The notes under the pieces were generated by a model. The model worked only from the letters and a program-made list of their open reading frames with translations, was not told the DNA's origin and did not search any database. A stretch of DNA of 64,000 bases from Neocallimastix lanati (nom. inval.) (taxonomy: Eukaryota; Neocallimastigomycota; Neocallimastigomycetes; Neocallimastigales; Neocallimastigaceae): assembly GCA_016946835.1 (NCBI GenBank), contig JACVTC010000002.1, positions 2,306,001 through 2,370,000 on the forward strand. Direction: 5' to 3'. Shown here piece after piece: positions 23,346-35,594 of the stretch; position 1 is the stretch's first letter; each line of letters begins with the position of its first letter. A program made the translations under genes and the position numbers.

Positions 23346-23470
23346 TATTTCTTTCTTTATTTTTGCTCTTTTCTTTTTTATTAAAAAAAATTGTATTTTT
23401 TTTATATTTTATTTCTTTCTTTATTTTTGCTCTTTTCTTTTTTATTAAAAAAAATTGTATTTTTATTTAT
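23342..23470. repeat. Tandem duplication, unit about 64 bp
   Basis: A T-rich unit that includes TTTTTGCTCTTTTC occurs twice (around 23361 and 23425), directly after the previous duplication. Confidence 0.85.
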
Positions 23471-23591
23471 TTTTTTAAGCATGCAGTTATATAATTCATA
23501 TAAAAGAATTTAAAATGTATATATTTTTTTATTTTTTTTATATGATTATTTATATGACTGCATGCTTAAAAAAATTAAAACATTTTAAATT
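23471..23591. repeat. Interleaved inverted repeats (A-B-A'-B') with GCATGC arms
   Basis: A (23471-23505) and A' (23536-23574) form an imperfect stem of about 35 bp carrying TTAAGCATGCAGT. B (AATTTAAAATGT, 23507-23518) pairs with B' (23580-23591), which lies outside the A/A' stem. The topology is as at 20242-20336. Confidence 0.85.
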
Positions 23592-24181
23592 TTAATCATA
23601 ATAATTAATATTTTTAATAATATTATTATTATTAGCAATAAATAATAATGATAATAATGATTAGTAATAAGAATAATAATTAGTAATAGTAATAATAAAA
23701 AATAAATATAATAATTAAAATTAGTATTAACATTTATTTGTTTATTTAAAAAAATTTAGTTTTTAATTAATTACAAATATAGAAACTATATTCGAATTAG
23801 GCAGTTATTAATTTTAAGTATTTTTTATATTATTTTAATAAATTTGACAGTAAAAAATTAAAAAAAAAAATACTCAAAATATGTATATGATTAAAGTTTA
23901 ATAATTACATATAATTAAAAAAAATGTTAATGGAAAGAAAAAAAAAATACATTTTATTATAAATATTATAATAAAAAAATTTTATATAATAATCAAAAGA
24001 TAAATATTTATATATTTCATTTATATTTCATTTATTTATTTATTTATTATTATTATTATTATTTTTATTTAAATCTTTATTAGTATTATTTGTTCAATTT
24101 GAAAATAATAATGTTTTAAATAGTAGTGTGAAATAAAACCTCAAAATAAAGTGTATAAGTAAATTCAGAAAAAAAGTTCAT

Positions 24182-24372
24182 TAGTATAAATAATAATAAG
24201 TAATAATAATAATAATAATAAATAAATAAATAAATATATAAATAAATAAATAAATAATAATAATAAGTAATAATAATAATAATAAATAAATAAATAAATA
24301 ATAATAATAAGTAATAATAATAATAAATAAATAAATAAATAAATAAATAATAATAATAAGTAATAATAATAA

Positions 24373-24404
<32 letters not shown>

Positions 24405-24508
24405 AATAATAAGTAATAAATAATAATAAATAAATAAATAAATAAATAAATAATAATAATAAGTAATAAATAATAATAAATAAATAAATAAATAAATAAT
24501 AATAATAA

Positions 24509-24552
<44 letters not shown>
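24182..24552. repeat. Compound microsatellite (AAT)n/(AAAT)n
   Basis: About 370 bp of alternating AAT and AAAT runs with AATAAGTAATAAT words recurring at intervals, suggesting a higher-order unit of about 50-60 bp. It ends in a pure (AAT)n run. The minus-strand frame across it (Tyr/Leu/Ile/Phe only) is a repeat artefact. Confidence 0.9.
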
Positions 24553-24619
24553 TGGAGTTCAAATTATTTTAAATTGTGATATATGGATAAGTATTATATA
24601 TATATACATATTTTGTTAT

Positions 24620-24952
24620 TCTTAAAAAAAAATTTACTTTTATTTATTGATTTATTTATTATTATTATTATTTTTTTTTTGTATTTTGTAATAATTATCA
24701 TTTAGATGTTGGGTTTTCAAACTAAAATTTCTTTCATTAAAATTACAAAAAAAATTTTTTTTACGAAATTCTTATACTTCAAAAATCAAAAAAAAATTTA
24801 CTTTTATTTATTGATTTATTTATTATTATTATTATTTTTTTTTTTTGTATTTTGTAATAATTATCATTTAGATGTTGGGTTTTCAAACTAAAATTTCTTT
24901 CATTAAAATTACAAAAAAAATTTTTCTTACGAAATTCTTATACTTTAAAAAT
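24620..24952. repeat. Tandem duplication, unit about 165 bp
   Basis: A segment that includes TTAGATGTTGGGTTTTCAAAC occurs at 24701 and again at 24868 with only single-base and T-run differences. The two copies adjoin. Confidence 0.9.
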
Positions 24953-25339
24953 CTTTATTTTATAATAATTAAATTATTATCTTAAATTAAATTTAACATT
25001 TTTATAATAATAAAAAATAAATAATTAATAATAATATTAATAATATAGTAATAATTAAAATAATAAAAAAAAAATTATTTTAAATAAAAAACAAAAAAAA
25101 TTGAAAATTTTATTTTTTAGGTTTTTTTAAATAAAAAAGAGGAAGTTTTGTAAAAAAAAATTTTTTATTTGGTTTTGTAAGTATAATGAGAGGAAGTTAT
25201 AAATTTTTATTTTAGTGTTATTAAATTTATTATTTTTATTTTAATTAATAATAAAATTTATATTAAATTTTATATTAGAAAGACTTTATAAAAAATCTTT
25301 TGTACATTATCGAGCATTAATAGTTGGGCTTATTAAAAG

Positions 25340-27448
25340 GATTAAGAGTCTCAGCTGCTGTACAAAAGAATATTCTGAATAATAATAATAATAAAAAAGT
25401 TTAACAGAATAAAAGGATTGTGATATTTTATTATTAAATAAAATAAAGAGAATAACTCTTAATGAAAGAAACCATGAAATATGGAGTAATTTAATAATGG
25501 AAAAATTAGAGAATGCTAATCTCAATCATACCGTTGTTCCAAATGATAATACTACTGAGAAAACAGGAGAAAAATACCTTAAATGTCCTAACAGTCACTT
25601 CGAAAGATGACGCTAAGGATCATATACAAACATTTAAGTGAAGAAACTTGGTCAAAAATAGAAAATATGGATACGGCCTTTGAGTTATGGGATTTTTAAA
25701 GGCTTACTACTGTGAAATTGATGAAGAAAAGGCAAGAGAATATAAAAAAGAAGTCTTGATGAACTAGTTTATATTGGAGAAGAAATTAGGATATATATTG
25801 CTGACTTTGAGAATTTGTGGAAGAGATATTCTAAAGACAGTAGTAAGGATGGATCCTTTAAGTATGAAAACTAAAGATTCTAACAAATTATATTATTTAT
25901 GTATGAGCTTTAAATAAAATTATCCTGATATCTATGAAAGATTGATTTATATTGTTGAAAAGAAAATAGATAGTTCAAAGGTTGAGAGGGAAAAGAAAGA
26001 AACAAAACGGTTAACTATCTCTATAATGCACAGCCAGTATATAAAAGAAGGTGTCTTCTCTGCGGTTCAACAATTCAACAAAGCATATCATAAATCAATG
26101 CAAAATGAGGGATTTAATCAATAATTTGAAGAAGAATGAGCAAGAAAAATTGAAAGAAAAAAAAAGAAAGGGAGATAAGAGAAGAAAATTATAATATTGA
26201 AACCAACGAAGAAAATCTTAATGATAATGATAATAATAAAAATAATTTTTAATAGAATGGGTAGTAGATTCAGGGACCATTCAGACTATAATTAATAATC
26301 CCAAAATATTGAAAAAATAAATAAAAGAAATTTAAAATATTCTTAATAACTTTCTTAATAATAAAATAAATAAATTATAAAATATTATGGTAAATTAAAC
26401 AAACAAACAAACAAAAAAAAAAAAAAAGAAAAAAAAAAAATTGGACCATAAATATTAAACATCATTGATACAATATTATTCAAGAATAGTAGAAGAAATT
26501 TATTATCAATAATAGATTTATTAGATAATAATATCAATTGCCTATTTTATAATCAAAACAATAAAAAATACTTAAAAAAAAAATTATTTAAAGATAATAT
26601 TAATCAATTGAATATAAAAAAAAAATTCAATACAAACTATTGAAATTGATAATGGATTATTTAAATTTAAAATACTAACAAAAACTGAAGAAAATAATAA
26701 AAATAGTACAATAAATAAAGATGAAGATAATTGTTATTAATTGAAAATATTTTAGTAGAACCTGTTAATGATAAATTAAAAAAAAAAAAATTTCTTAGAA
26801 CAAAAATCTAATTTTAACAATTTACTGGGATTTAATAAAAGGTAAAAAAAAAAAAAAAAAAAAAGCATGTTGAAGGAGCAAATGGGGGAAAACTACTCTG
26901 TTATCTTCGTTGATGACTTCTCAAGAAGGAAAATTCGGATTTATAATAGAATAAGTAAAAGAAAAGTCGGAAAAAATGTAGTTTATAGGATTTTTTTTTT
27001 TTTTTTTTTTTCAAAAGTACTTAAAAAGAATTACTTTGATATTAATATAAAATACTTCAAAAAACGGAACCCCATTACTTTAAATGAATTATACGATCAT
27101 CATCATGGTATAATTCATTTATCCTCCATTCGAAGAAATTCGGAAGAATTCGGAAGAACATAATGAAACAATAGGTTCTTTGGAAAACTGCATTATGACA
27201 ATCCTAAGAGGATGCCAAATCTTAACTTAAAGAATTGGCCATTCGCCATTAAAAATAGAGTTGATGCATAAAAAAAAAAAAAAAAAAACTATTATTCCCT
27301 ATAAAAGGTAAAGTAATAAGATACCTTATTTAAGAGTGGTATGGTCACAAGGACGGAACGTATTCTTAGATATGATTAAATTAAGAGTATTCAGATGGAT
27401 TTATTACTAAGGATAGGCAGGAAAAATTGAATAAATTTAACATATTTT

Positions 27449-27488
<40 letters not shown>

Positions 27489-27560
27489 AAAAAAAATTTC
27501 GAAATAAATTTAGGTAGAGTAGAAAAATGTAAATACCTACAAAAATTCTTGATATTCAGA
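25340..27560 (+). pseudogene. Decayed Ty1/copia element
   Basis: A wrecked copia copy on the plus strand. It starts with the same primer-binding site as the intact element (GATTAAGAGTCTCAG at 25340-25354). A Gag-like frame from ATG 25497 soon breaks. Near 26050 an RRCLLCGS stretch resembles a zinc knuckle. Near 26890-26950 NYSVIFVDDFSRRK matches the integrase core (intact copy: KYVITFLDDYSRK), and at 27110-27230 the fragments HGI...GSLENCIMTILRG match the region around the integrase Glu. Near 27390 WIYYKDRQEKLNKFN in a shifted frame matches the post-integrase region. Many stops, frameshifts and poly-A expansions interrupt it. No RT core with YVDD was found, so it is also truncated. LTRs could not be delimited. 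Confidence 0.8.
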
Positions 27561-27597
27561 AGTGACGGAATATAATTATATTCCGTCACTTCTGAAT
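27554..27597. repeat. Perfect 44-bp palindrome, no spacer
   Basis: The 22 bases of 27554-27575 are followed directly by their exact reverse complement (27576-27597). The arms include AAGTGACGGAATATAA, unusually G+C-rich for this region. The palindrome sits at the ragged end of the decayed copia element. Confidence 0.95.
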
Positions 27598-27783
27598 TTC
27601 TATGAAACAAAGAAACTAAAATTTATTAAAATAAAGGATAATTGATTATTTATTAATTTATTATATTTTTATTCATATATATAACGGACAAAGACAATAA
27701 TAAGGAATACATTTGACTTGAAATAGATCTTTACTAAGTAAGTACAGATCATGGTATTGGGCTTATCTAAAATTATATTTTTA

Positions 27784-27814
<31 letters not shown>

Positions 27815-27866
27815 TTATTTTATTTTTTTTATTTTTATTTTTATTTTTATTTTTATTTTTTATTTT

Positions 27867-27900
<34 letters not shown>

Positions 27901-28539
27901 AATTAATTTATTTTATTTATGATATACATAAATATTTTATAATTTATAATTTTTTTTTTTTTTTTTTGATAAAATTTTTTGTAATGCTAAATATCATCAT
28001 TATTATTTTATAATTAACAATTATAATTAATTAATAAAATAAAATATAATAAAAATAAAAATATAAAAATATAGAATAATAATAATAATAGAATAATAAT
28101 AATAATAAAATTATATAGAAAGTATTGGTTTTTATTACTGCTATTATTTTATTTATATAGATTATAGCAAGTATTGGTTTTTATTATTACAAGTATATTT
28201 ATGTAAATTATACATATTTTATTTCAAATGTTGTTTTAATATGATTATTATTATATTTATATAAATTATCATCAAATATTGTTTTATTATTATTATTATT
28301 ATATTTATGTTAATTATAATGAAAATAAAATAAAATAAAATAAAATAAAATAAAAAAAAAAAAAAAAAAAAAAATTAATTAATCCTCTATTTATAAAGCC
28401 ATTCGATTAAATAAAAGTTTATATTTCATCATAATTATTATTATTTTATTTTATTTTTTTTTTTTTTTTTTCAAAGTTTATTTCCATGATAATTTAATGT
28501 TCATAAAAAAAAAAAACATACTTATACACACATATATAA
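27598..28539. repeat. Simple-repeat spacer between decayed copia and coaE
   Basis: Contains a (TTTTTA)n/(TTTTA)n block at about 27775-27870 running into a poly-T tract, then at about 28110-28320 four degenerate tandem units of 50-60 bp with the word TATTGTTTTATTATTA or close variants, and a (TAAAA)n/poly-A block near 28325-28373. No gene seen. Confidence 0.7.
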
Positions 28540-28631
28540 ATAAATTATATAAATATAAATATGTATATATTTATATAATTTATTACTCTAATTTACAAAA
28601 TTTATATGTATATTTTGTAAATTAGAGTAAT
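28540..28631 (-). terminator. Two abutting perfect hairpins at the 3' end of coaE
   Basis: Stem 1: 20 bp perfect, 28582-28601 with 28612-28631, loop 10. It includes the last coaE codons and the TAA stop (28624-28622). Stem 2: 18 bp perfect, 28540-28557 with 28566-28583, loop 8, touching stem 1. In the coaE transcript these would fold at the stop codon and the start of the 3'UTR. A role in 3' end formation or mRNA stability is an inference; 'terminator' is used only as the nearest label. Confidence 0.6.
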
Positions 28632-29642
28632 GCGCTTTTCTTTTGAGAATGCACAAGAGATTTTTGTATCTGATACCATAATGCATCAATATCATTAGAA
28701 TCATTTCTTATAATAACTTTTGCATGTTTATTTCTTTCTTTATTGGATAATTGAGAATTCATTCGTCTTAAGGCTTCTTCTTTAGTTAATCGATTTCGTT
28801 TCATTAATCTCATAATAGCTAAATCATCATTAGTTTCTGTTGTCCATATTTCATCTTGATTTTATGATTCAAAAATCATATATATATGAAATTAATCAGA
28901 AAGAAAAAGGTTGATTTATGTATATTTATTTATTTATTTTTTATTTTTATTTTTATTTTTATATATTTTTTTTTTTTTTTGATAAATATATTAAATAAAA
29001 GTTAATATATATAATAATAATAATAATATCAATTAATATATATATAATAATTATATAATATATATTAATATTTAGTTATATATGAAATAAATAACTTTTA
29101 ATATTTATCATTTTTAATTCAAAATAGTTACCACATAAATCATCCCAACCAGCTTCAATTAGAAGTGCAGCTTCTAAAATTATCATTACATTATTTTTAG
29201 AATTTTCGATTTCTTTTCTTACAATTTCTTTTGTTGCTGGCCATACAATATTATTTAATTCAACTCTCTTTTTAATTTGAATTAAAATTATAAAGGGTGA
29301 ATTTAATTAAAAAAAAAAATAAATATATATATTGATTAGGATATTATTAAAAAATAAATATATTAATGGATTAGTATATTATTAAAAAAAAGATAAATTA
29401 AAATATCTTTAATAATGTATAACAATAAATTAATATGTTATAATTTATAATTATGTCTATGTACCTTTTTTGCAGAAGTAAATACTAATTTACCAAGTGC
29501 ATTTCTTTCTATTTCCTTTGTTTCTGGATTTATAATATCAATTCCAAATACTTTAATTAACTATAATAGTTAATTGAATACATAATATACAAGTATATAA
29601 ACAAAATATGAAATAAATAAAGAAAGAATTTTGAAAAAGTTG

Positions 29643-29680
<38 letters not shown>

Positions 29681-30218
29681 TTTATTTACAGATATTATAA
29701 ATTAATATAATATATATATGTATATTTATATATTTAATACTTTATCATAAGTGGGAGTTCCTTGTTTATAAGCTTCATGAGCCTTTCTATCAGCGTCTAT
29801 GCATTTTACTCCTAACTTTATATATATATATATTTATAAATAATGTTAAAAAAAAAAGAATAAAAAAATAAAAAAAAAAAAAAAAAAAAAAAAATATTTA
29901 TATTAATATTAGTAACATAAAATCTATTTATTCAATATTAATATTTAAAACTTTAAATTCTTTTTCTTTTTTTCTTTAAGTTACTAATATATTTAATTTA
30001 AAGAACAATTATTTGAAATTATTAATAAATATTAAATTAATTTAATATTTGATTCAGTGTTAAAAAAGACCTCGGATAAAAACAAAAATATAAAAATATT
30101 TTAATTTATTAGTATATTATTATATAAATAAAATTTCAATATTTACTCTTTCATGTAATAATTTTGCAACTGTTGATTTTCCTGAACAAATTCCTCCTGT
30201 TAATCCAATTACGAACAT
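28622..30218 (-). CDS. CAB5: Dephospho-CoA kinase (five exons)
   Basis: Last step of coenzyme A synthesis: ATP-dependent phosphorylation of dephospho-CoA at the ribose 3'-OH. Exons on the minus strand: 30218-30147, 29815-29741, 29560-29465, 29267-29132, 28854-28622, joined in frame to 203 aa, normal for the family. Evidence: P-loop GLTGGICSGKS at residues 5-15, the CoaE signature CIDADRKAH around 29-37, ALGKLVF near 70-76, the LEAALLIEAGWDDLCDEIW lid region near 112-130, and MKRNRLTKEEALRRM followed by HAKVIIRN, all typical of CoaE. Introns are 331, 180, 197 and 277 nt; donors are GTAAAT, GTATTA, GTACAT and GTAACT; three acceptors are AAG. The stop lies in a perfect hairpin. Exon borders are chosen by frame and family alignment and could shift by a codon at intron 3. 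Confidence 0.92.
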
Positions 30219-32259
30219 TTTTATTTATTTATATATTTATAATTTATTATTATTATGAGTATGAGTATGATTATTAACGCTTTATATACGATTTTAGAAT
30301 AGCTATTTCTCTTGGAATTGAAAAAAAATAATTATAAATTGAAAATTGAAATATTAAATAAACTTTTTTTTTTAAAGAGAATAAATAAATATATAAATAT
30401 GTTAATGTGATATATTATGAAATCTTTAATTGTATATTAATAAGAAATTAATGTTGTTTGATTCTAATTTTGATATGTATTGATAAAAAATAATTATTAT
30501 ATTTAAGTTTTATTTCAATTTACAAGGTTATTTTATATATAATTATATTTTTATTTGTAATTATTGTAAATTAATTATAAATGTAAATAATATATAAATA
30601 TAATTGAATAAAAGTAATAAATAAACATATATATTATTATTATTTATTGGAAACAATAATATATTTTTAAATGGTATAATTAATTATATTTTAAAATATA
30701 AAAAATAAAATATTAATTAATAAATATATTTATTTATTTCTATTAATAAAAATATTCTTTTATCTTTTATTATTGTTATTATTATTTTATTTTATTTTTT
30801 TTTTTTGTTTTTGTCTTATTTCGATTTCTAAAATTTAAAATTCAATGACCGAAATATAATATTATTTTATTTTTGAAATATAAATAAATAAAAATATGAA
30901 TATTCTTTTCAAATAAATATGATTAACTCATTTTTTAATAATCTTTCAATGAGGTTGATTATTAAATTTAAATTATTATTTAAATTTTTATAATATATTA
31001 CAATATATTTTAATATATATAAACATGTTAAATTTTTAATGACTTATTTTTAAATTACTTCTTTTTTTATCAATTAAAAATAATCATTGAAAATTTAATA
31101 ATTTTAAGTTATAATTACAAATGGCCATTAATATAATAAAACGGCTGATATTATATGAATTGAAATAATTAAAAATAAGGGTTAAGCTTCACAAAATTTA
31201 TAATAGTATTACAAAGAAAAAAAAAAAATTTTTTTTTTTTTCTCTTTTGCTTATTTTGTAAAATTTAATACATTTATCTTCATTAATTATTAAAAAATTT
31301 TTTTGCATGAAGAACATAATATTATATATATACAGTTAATACAATACAATATTCAATATTTTAAATTATATTTATTTTATAATCATAAAAAAGTATTCAT
31401 ACGATTTTTACTAAAATACATTTATAAAATTTCCTAAATTTAAGTGTAATGAAATTTGAATCCTATATTTAAAATATATCATTTAGATATTAATATTACA
31501 ATATTATATATTATATATAAAAGTTAAAAAAAAAGATACATTAATAATTATTTTATAAAATTTAGTTTATAAATTTAAATATATAAAGAAAGTGAATTAA
31601 AAATTAAAAGTAATATGAAATTTGACATTAGGATAAATATACATAAAATGAGAATATATGTAATAATAATGTTAATAATAATATAAAAAAAAGTATTAAC
31701 TACATTTTTACAAATTTATGTTATAATTTTTTTATATTAAATTAATGTATACATTATCGTTTTTTTTTTAAATATTCAATAATAAATAAATAATTATGGC
31801 GCATTTCTATTTTATTCTATAGTAAATTAAAGTGGCTTACATTTAATTAGAATTATCCATTTATATAAAAAATGAATAATAAATATTATTAAATTCTTAA
31901 TAAAATATATTTATTTATTATTCATTATATAGAAAACAATCAATTAGATCAAATTAAAAAAATATTATATATATATATAGTTAATTTATTTATACTAAAA
32001 ATCTTTGTAAATTCTAAAAAAATAAAAAAAAAATTTATATATTTTATATATATAGTTTTTTTTTATCACTTAAAATTAATATGATTTTTTAATATTATTT
32101 TTTTTTATTTAATTTATTAAAGATTTTTGTATTTATATATTTTTTTTTTCAAAATTAAACATTAAAATTTCTTAATTATAATAAAATAAGATAAATATAT
32201 ATATATAATATTTTTTTTTTGTATTTTTTATATTAAATTATATATATATTTTAAATAAA
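30219..32259. promoter_or_regulatory. Divergent intergenic region between coaE and SDS22
   Basis: Two kilobases between the two start codons must hold both promoters. The DNA is A/T with a few short hairpins, such as a 15-bp pair around 31871-31917 (AATGAATAATAAATA and its complement). No reading frame and no defined promoter element could be recognised. Confidence 0.5.
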
Positions 32260-32953
32260 ATGGAAGCTGAAACAAACAATAATAACGAAACTTTAAATAC
32301 TAAAGTTGAAGAACAAAAAGTTGAACAAAAGGAAGTTGCTGATAAAGGAAAGCAAACTGAAGAACATGATTCATCTGATGAAGAAGTTAATAATAATAAT
32401 AAGGAACTTGGTCCAGGTAAAGTCATAGATATTATTCGATAAATATTGAAATTTATGTTAAATTGATTATTTACATGTAGATTCTTTATTATTAAATTTT
32501 AAAATTATTTTAAATGAAAACAATAATAATTAACAATAACAAATCTTATAATATTTAAATAACTATTTGTATTTAAATTATGACTTATTATTATTATTAT
32601 TATTTTTATTTTTATATATATATATATAATTTGTAAAAATATAGAATTTTTATCTGATGTTAGCCTAGATTCTGAGGTAATTTACTTATATTGGATAATT
32701 ATAATACTTTATTTATTTTAATAACAAAATATTCCAATTAATGAAACCTTTTTTATTATATCAATAATTATTTATTAATAATTTATTATTATTATTGTTA
32801 TCAATTAAATATTTTATTATATATTGGTATCTTTTATTATCTATATTATTAAACATATCAAAATGGGAAATTTACTAATATTTACTGGATTATAAAATTT
32901 ATTTATTTATTTATTTTCAATTTAAATTTCAAAATCAATATCAAAATCAAAAT

Positions 32954-32986
<33 letters not shown>

Positions 32987-33171
32987 TTTATTATATATTT
33001 ATAATATATATATATATATATATTAATAAATTGATAATAACAAACAAATATAAAAATCTTTAATTTGAATACTTGTCATGTTGCACAATTATAATTTATA
33101 TAAATATATATATATACATATACACTTTGATTAAACTAATATTTTAAATATAAAATATTATATTTTGTTGA

Positions 33172-33202
<31 letters not shown>

Positions 33203-33754
33203 TTATTTTGTTTTATTTTATTTTCAATTAAATAATTTAAATTTATTATTTAATATCAGGATCTCGATCTTACTCACACTCAAATTTCAAATTTAGAAAA
33301 AATCGAGATAAATCGTTTCACTCTTCTTAAGGCATTTATCTATCTATTATTATTAAAATAATAATACTACTGCTATTACAATTATCAATAACATATAATA
33401 TTACATTAATTTTATTTTTTTTTATTTTATATTAATTTTTATTTAATTTTCAATAATATATTAAAATTATAAAAAATAAATAGACTCTTTCTTTACGTCA
33501 AAATGTTATTACTAAAATCAGTGGTATTGATAAGTTAGTTAATTTAGAAGAATTAGATTTATATGATAACAGAATTAAGCATATTGAAAATTTAGATACT
33601 TTAGTTAACTTAACGTAAGTTTTTATTTTTATAAAAAATATATATATATATTTTTGAAATATTAAATATGTAATAAACTAATTAATAAATATAATTGCAT
33701 TTATTAATATTGTATAAAATATGTTATATGTTATAAATATAATTTAATGATGTC

Positions 33755-33801
<47 letters not shown>

Positions 33802-33833
33802 TAATAATAAAATTAAATTTTAATTAAATTTTA

Positions 33834-33874
<41 letters not shown>

Positions 33875-34591
33875 TATGCAATTCATTATTTAATATTTAA
33901 TATTTATTATCAATAATTTTATAATAAAAGATCATTAGATTTATCATTCAATAAAATTAGACATATTGAGAATGTTTCAGCTCTTACTAAATTAAAGAAT
34001 ATTTACTTTATTCAAAATAAGATTTCTGTTATTGAAAACTTAGATAATCTTACTAATTTAATTAATTTGGAATTAGGTGGTAATCATATTCGTACTATTA
34101 CTGGTCTTGAAAAATTAGTTAATTTAGAACAACTTTGGCTTGGTAAAAATAAAATTAGACAATTAGGTGGTTTTGAAACCTTAAGTAATCTTACTATTTT
34201 AAGTATTCAAAGTAATCGTATTGTTAAACTCGAAAATTTAGAAGGTTTAGTTAACTTGGAAGAATTATATATTAGTTATAATGGTATTCAAAAGATTGAA
34301 GGTTTAGAAAATAATAAAAAGTTAAGAGTACTTGATATTTCAAATAATCGTATTGAAAAAATTGAAAACTTAAATCATTTAACTGAATTAGAAGAATTAT
34401 GGGCATCTTATAATCAAATTGATTCCTTTGAAAATATTATAGAAGGTTTAGCTGATAATAAGAAAATAGCTACTGTTTACTTTGAAGGTAATCCAGTTCA
34501 AAAGAATAATGCTCAATCTTATCGTCTTAAACTTAAGTTAGCCTTCCCAACTTTAATTCAAATTGATGCTACTTATATCAGACAATCATAA
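32260..34591 (+). CDS. SDS22: SDS22, protein phosphatase 1 regulatory subunit (five exons)
   Basis: Leucine-rich-repeat protein that binds the PP1 catalytic subunit and helps its maturation and mitotic function. Exons 32260-32416, 32645-32676, 33260-33331, 33484-33614 and 33931-34591 join to 350 aa (human PPP1R7 is about 360). The first 50 residues are acidic and low in complexity. Then come about eleven 22-residue SDS22-type repeats such as LVNLEELDLYDNRIKHIENL. The C-terminal cap has ATVYFEGNPVQ and LIQIDATYIRQS, which match the family's end (TVYLERNPLQ, RQIDATFVR). Exon 3 ends in KLLK/FTLLK just before TLSLRQN, so intron 3 must begin GCATTT: a GC-AG intron. Intron 2 holds a long A run and intron 4 a poly-T tract of about 40. 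Confidence 0.95.
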
Positions 34592-34643
34592 TAATAATAA
34601 TAATTTTAATGTAATTCTTTAATATCATAAGAATAATAAAATC

Positions 34644-34674
<31 letters not shown>

Positions 34675-35502
34675 AAAAAAAGAAAAAAAAAAGGAAAAAA
34701 AAAAAGAAGTAAATAAAAGTAGAATAAAAAGCAGAATAAATAAATAAATAAAAAACAAAACAAAACAAAAAAGCGAAATAAAATAAAATAAAATAAAATA
34801 AAAATAAATAAACAAATAAATAAAGAACAATAAAAAAAAAAAAAAAAAAAATTAAAAAAATAAACAAATTAGCATATAAATAAAGAACTAAAAAAAAAAA
34901 AAAAAAGGTATATTCTTCTGATAACAATAAAATAAATTAATAAATTAAAAATAATGTATTAAAATATATATATATATTATTATATATCTGTTTTTTTTTT
35001 TTTTTTTTTTATTATTTTTTATTTTCTTTTATTTTTTTTATTTATTTTTTTCATTTATTTATTTTTTTTTTTTTAAAAAAAAAGACAAAAGAAAAAAGAA
35101 TATTTGATACAAATATATAAATATAATTAGCAAATTAAAATATATATATATATACATATATAAAACAAAAAAACTAAAATTATTATTAAATCTTGTTATT
35201 ATTATTATTATTTTATTTATTTATTTATTTTTATTATATATTTTTTCTATTTTATTTGTTTGTTCGTTTTAGTTTTAATTCTATGCTTTATTTATAATAG
35301 AAAATAATTTTATTAATAATAATTTGAAAAGTTTATTTAATTAAATATATATATATATATGTACTTTATTATTATTATTATTGTTATTAATTATTATTAA
35401 TTACTATTATTATTATTATTATTATTATTACTAGCATTATTATTATTATTATAACAGTTATATTTATAATAACAAAAATAATAATAATACTAATAATAAT
35501 AA

Positions 35503-35594
<92 letters not shown>

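Larger units (their letters stand above)
19221..25339. other. AT-rich desert rich in inverted and tandem repeats
   Basis: 6.1 kb upstream of the SNG1-like gene with no supported coding region. It contains poly-T runs of about 40 (20982-21021) and 45 (21987-22031), a 15-bp hairpin near 20560-20610, degenerate repeats of about 50 bp at 22980-23100, and the separately listed repeats. Short ORFs here are translations of simple repeats. The last few hundred bases may be what is left of an LTR of the decayed copia element. Confidence 0.6.

Noticed and set aside
24116-24562. 148-aa minus-strand ORF of Tyr, Leu, Ile and Phe
   Set aside because: Translation of an AAT/AAAT microsatellite with no coding signature.
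25307-25525. 72-aa minus-strand ORF
   Set aside because: It lies antisense to the primer site and Gag start of the decayed copia, with no domain.
26867-27163. 98-aa ORF as an independent gene
   Set aside because: Part of it matches the copia integrase core and it is interrupted by a poly-T run; it belongs to the decayed element.
34578-34927. Phe-rich overlapping minus-strand ORFs
   Set aside because: They read a poly-A-rich tract in different frames; no domain or normal composition.
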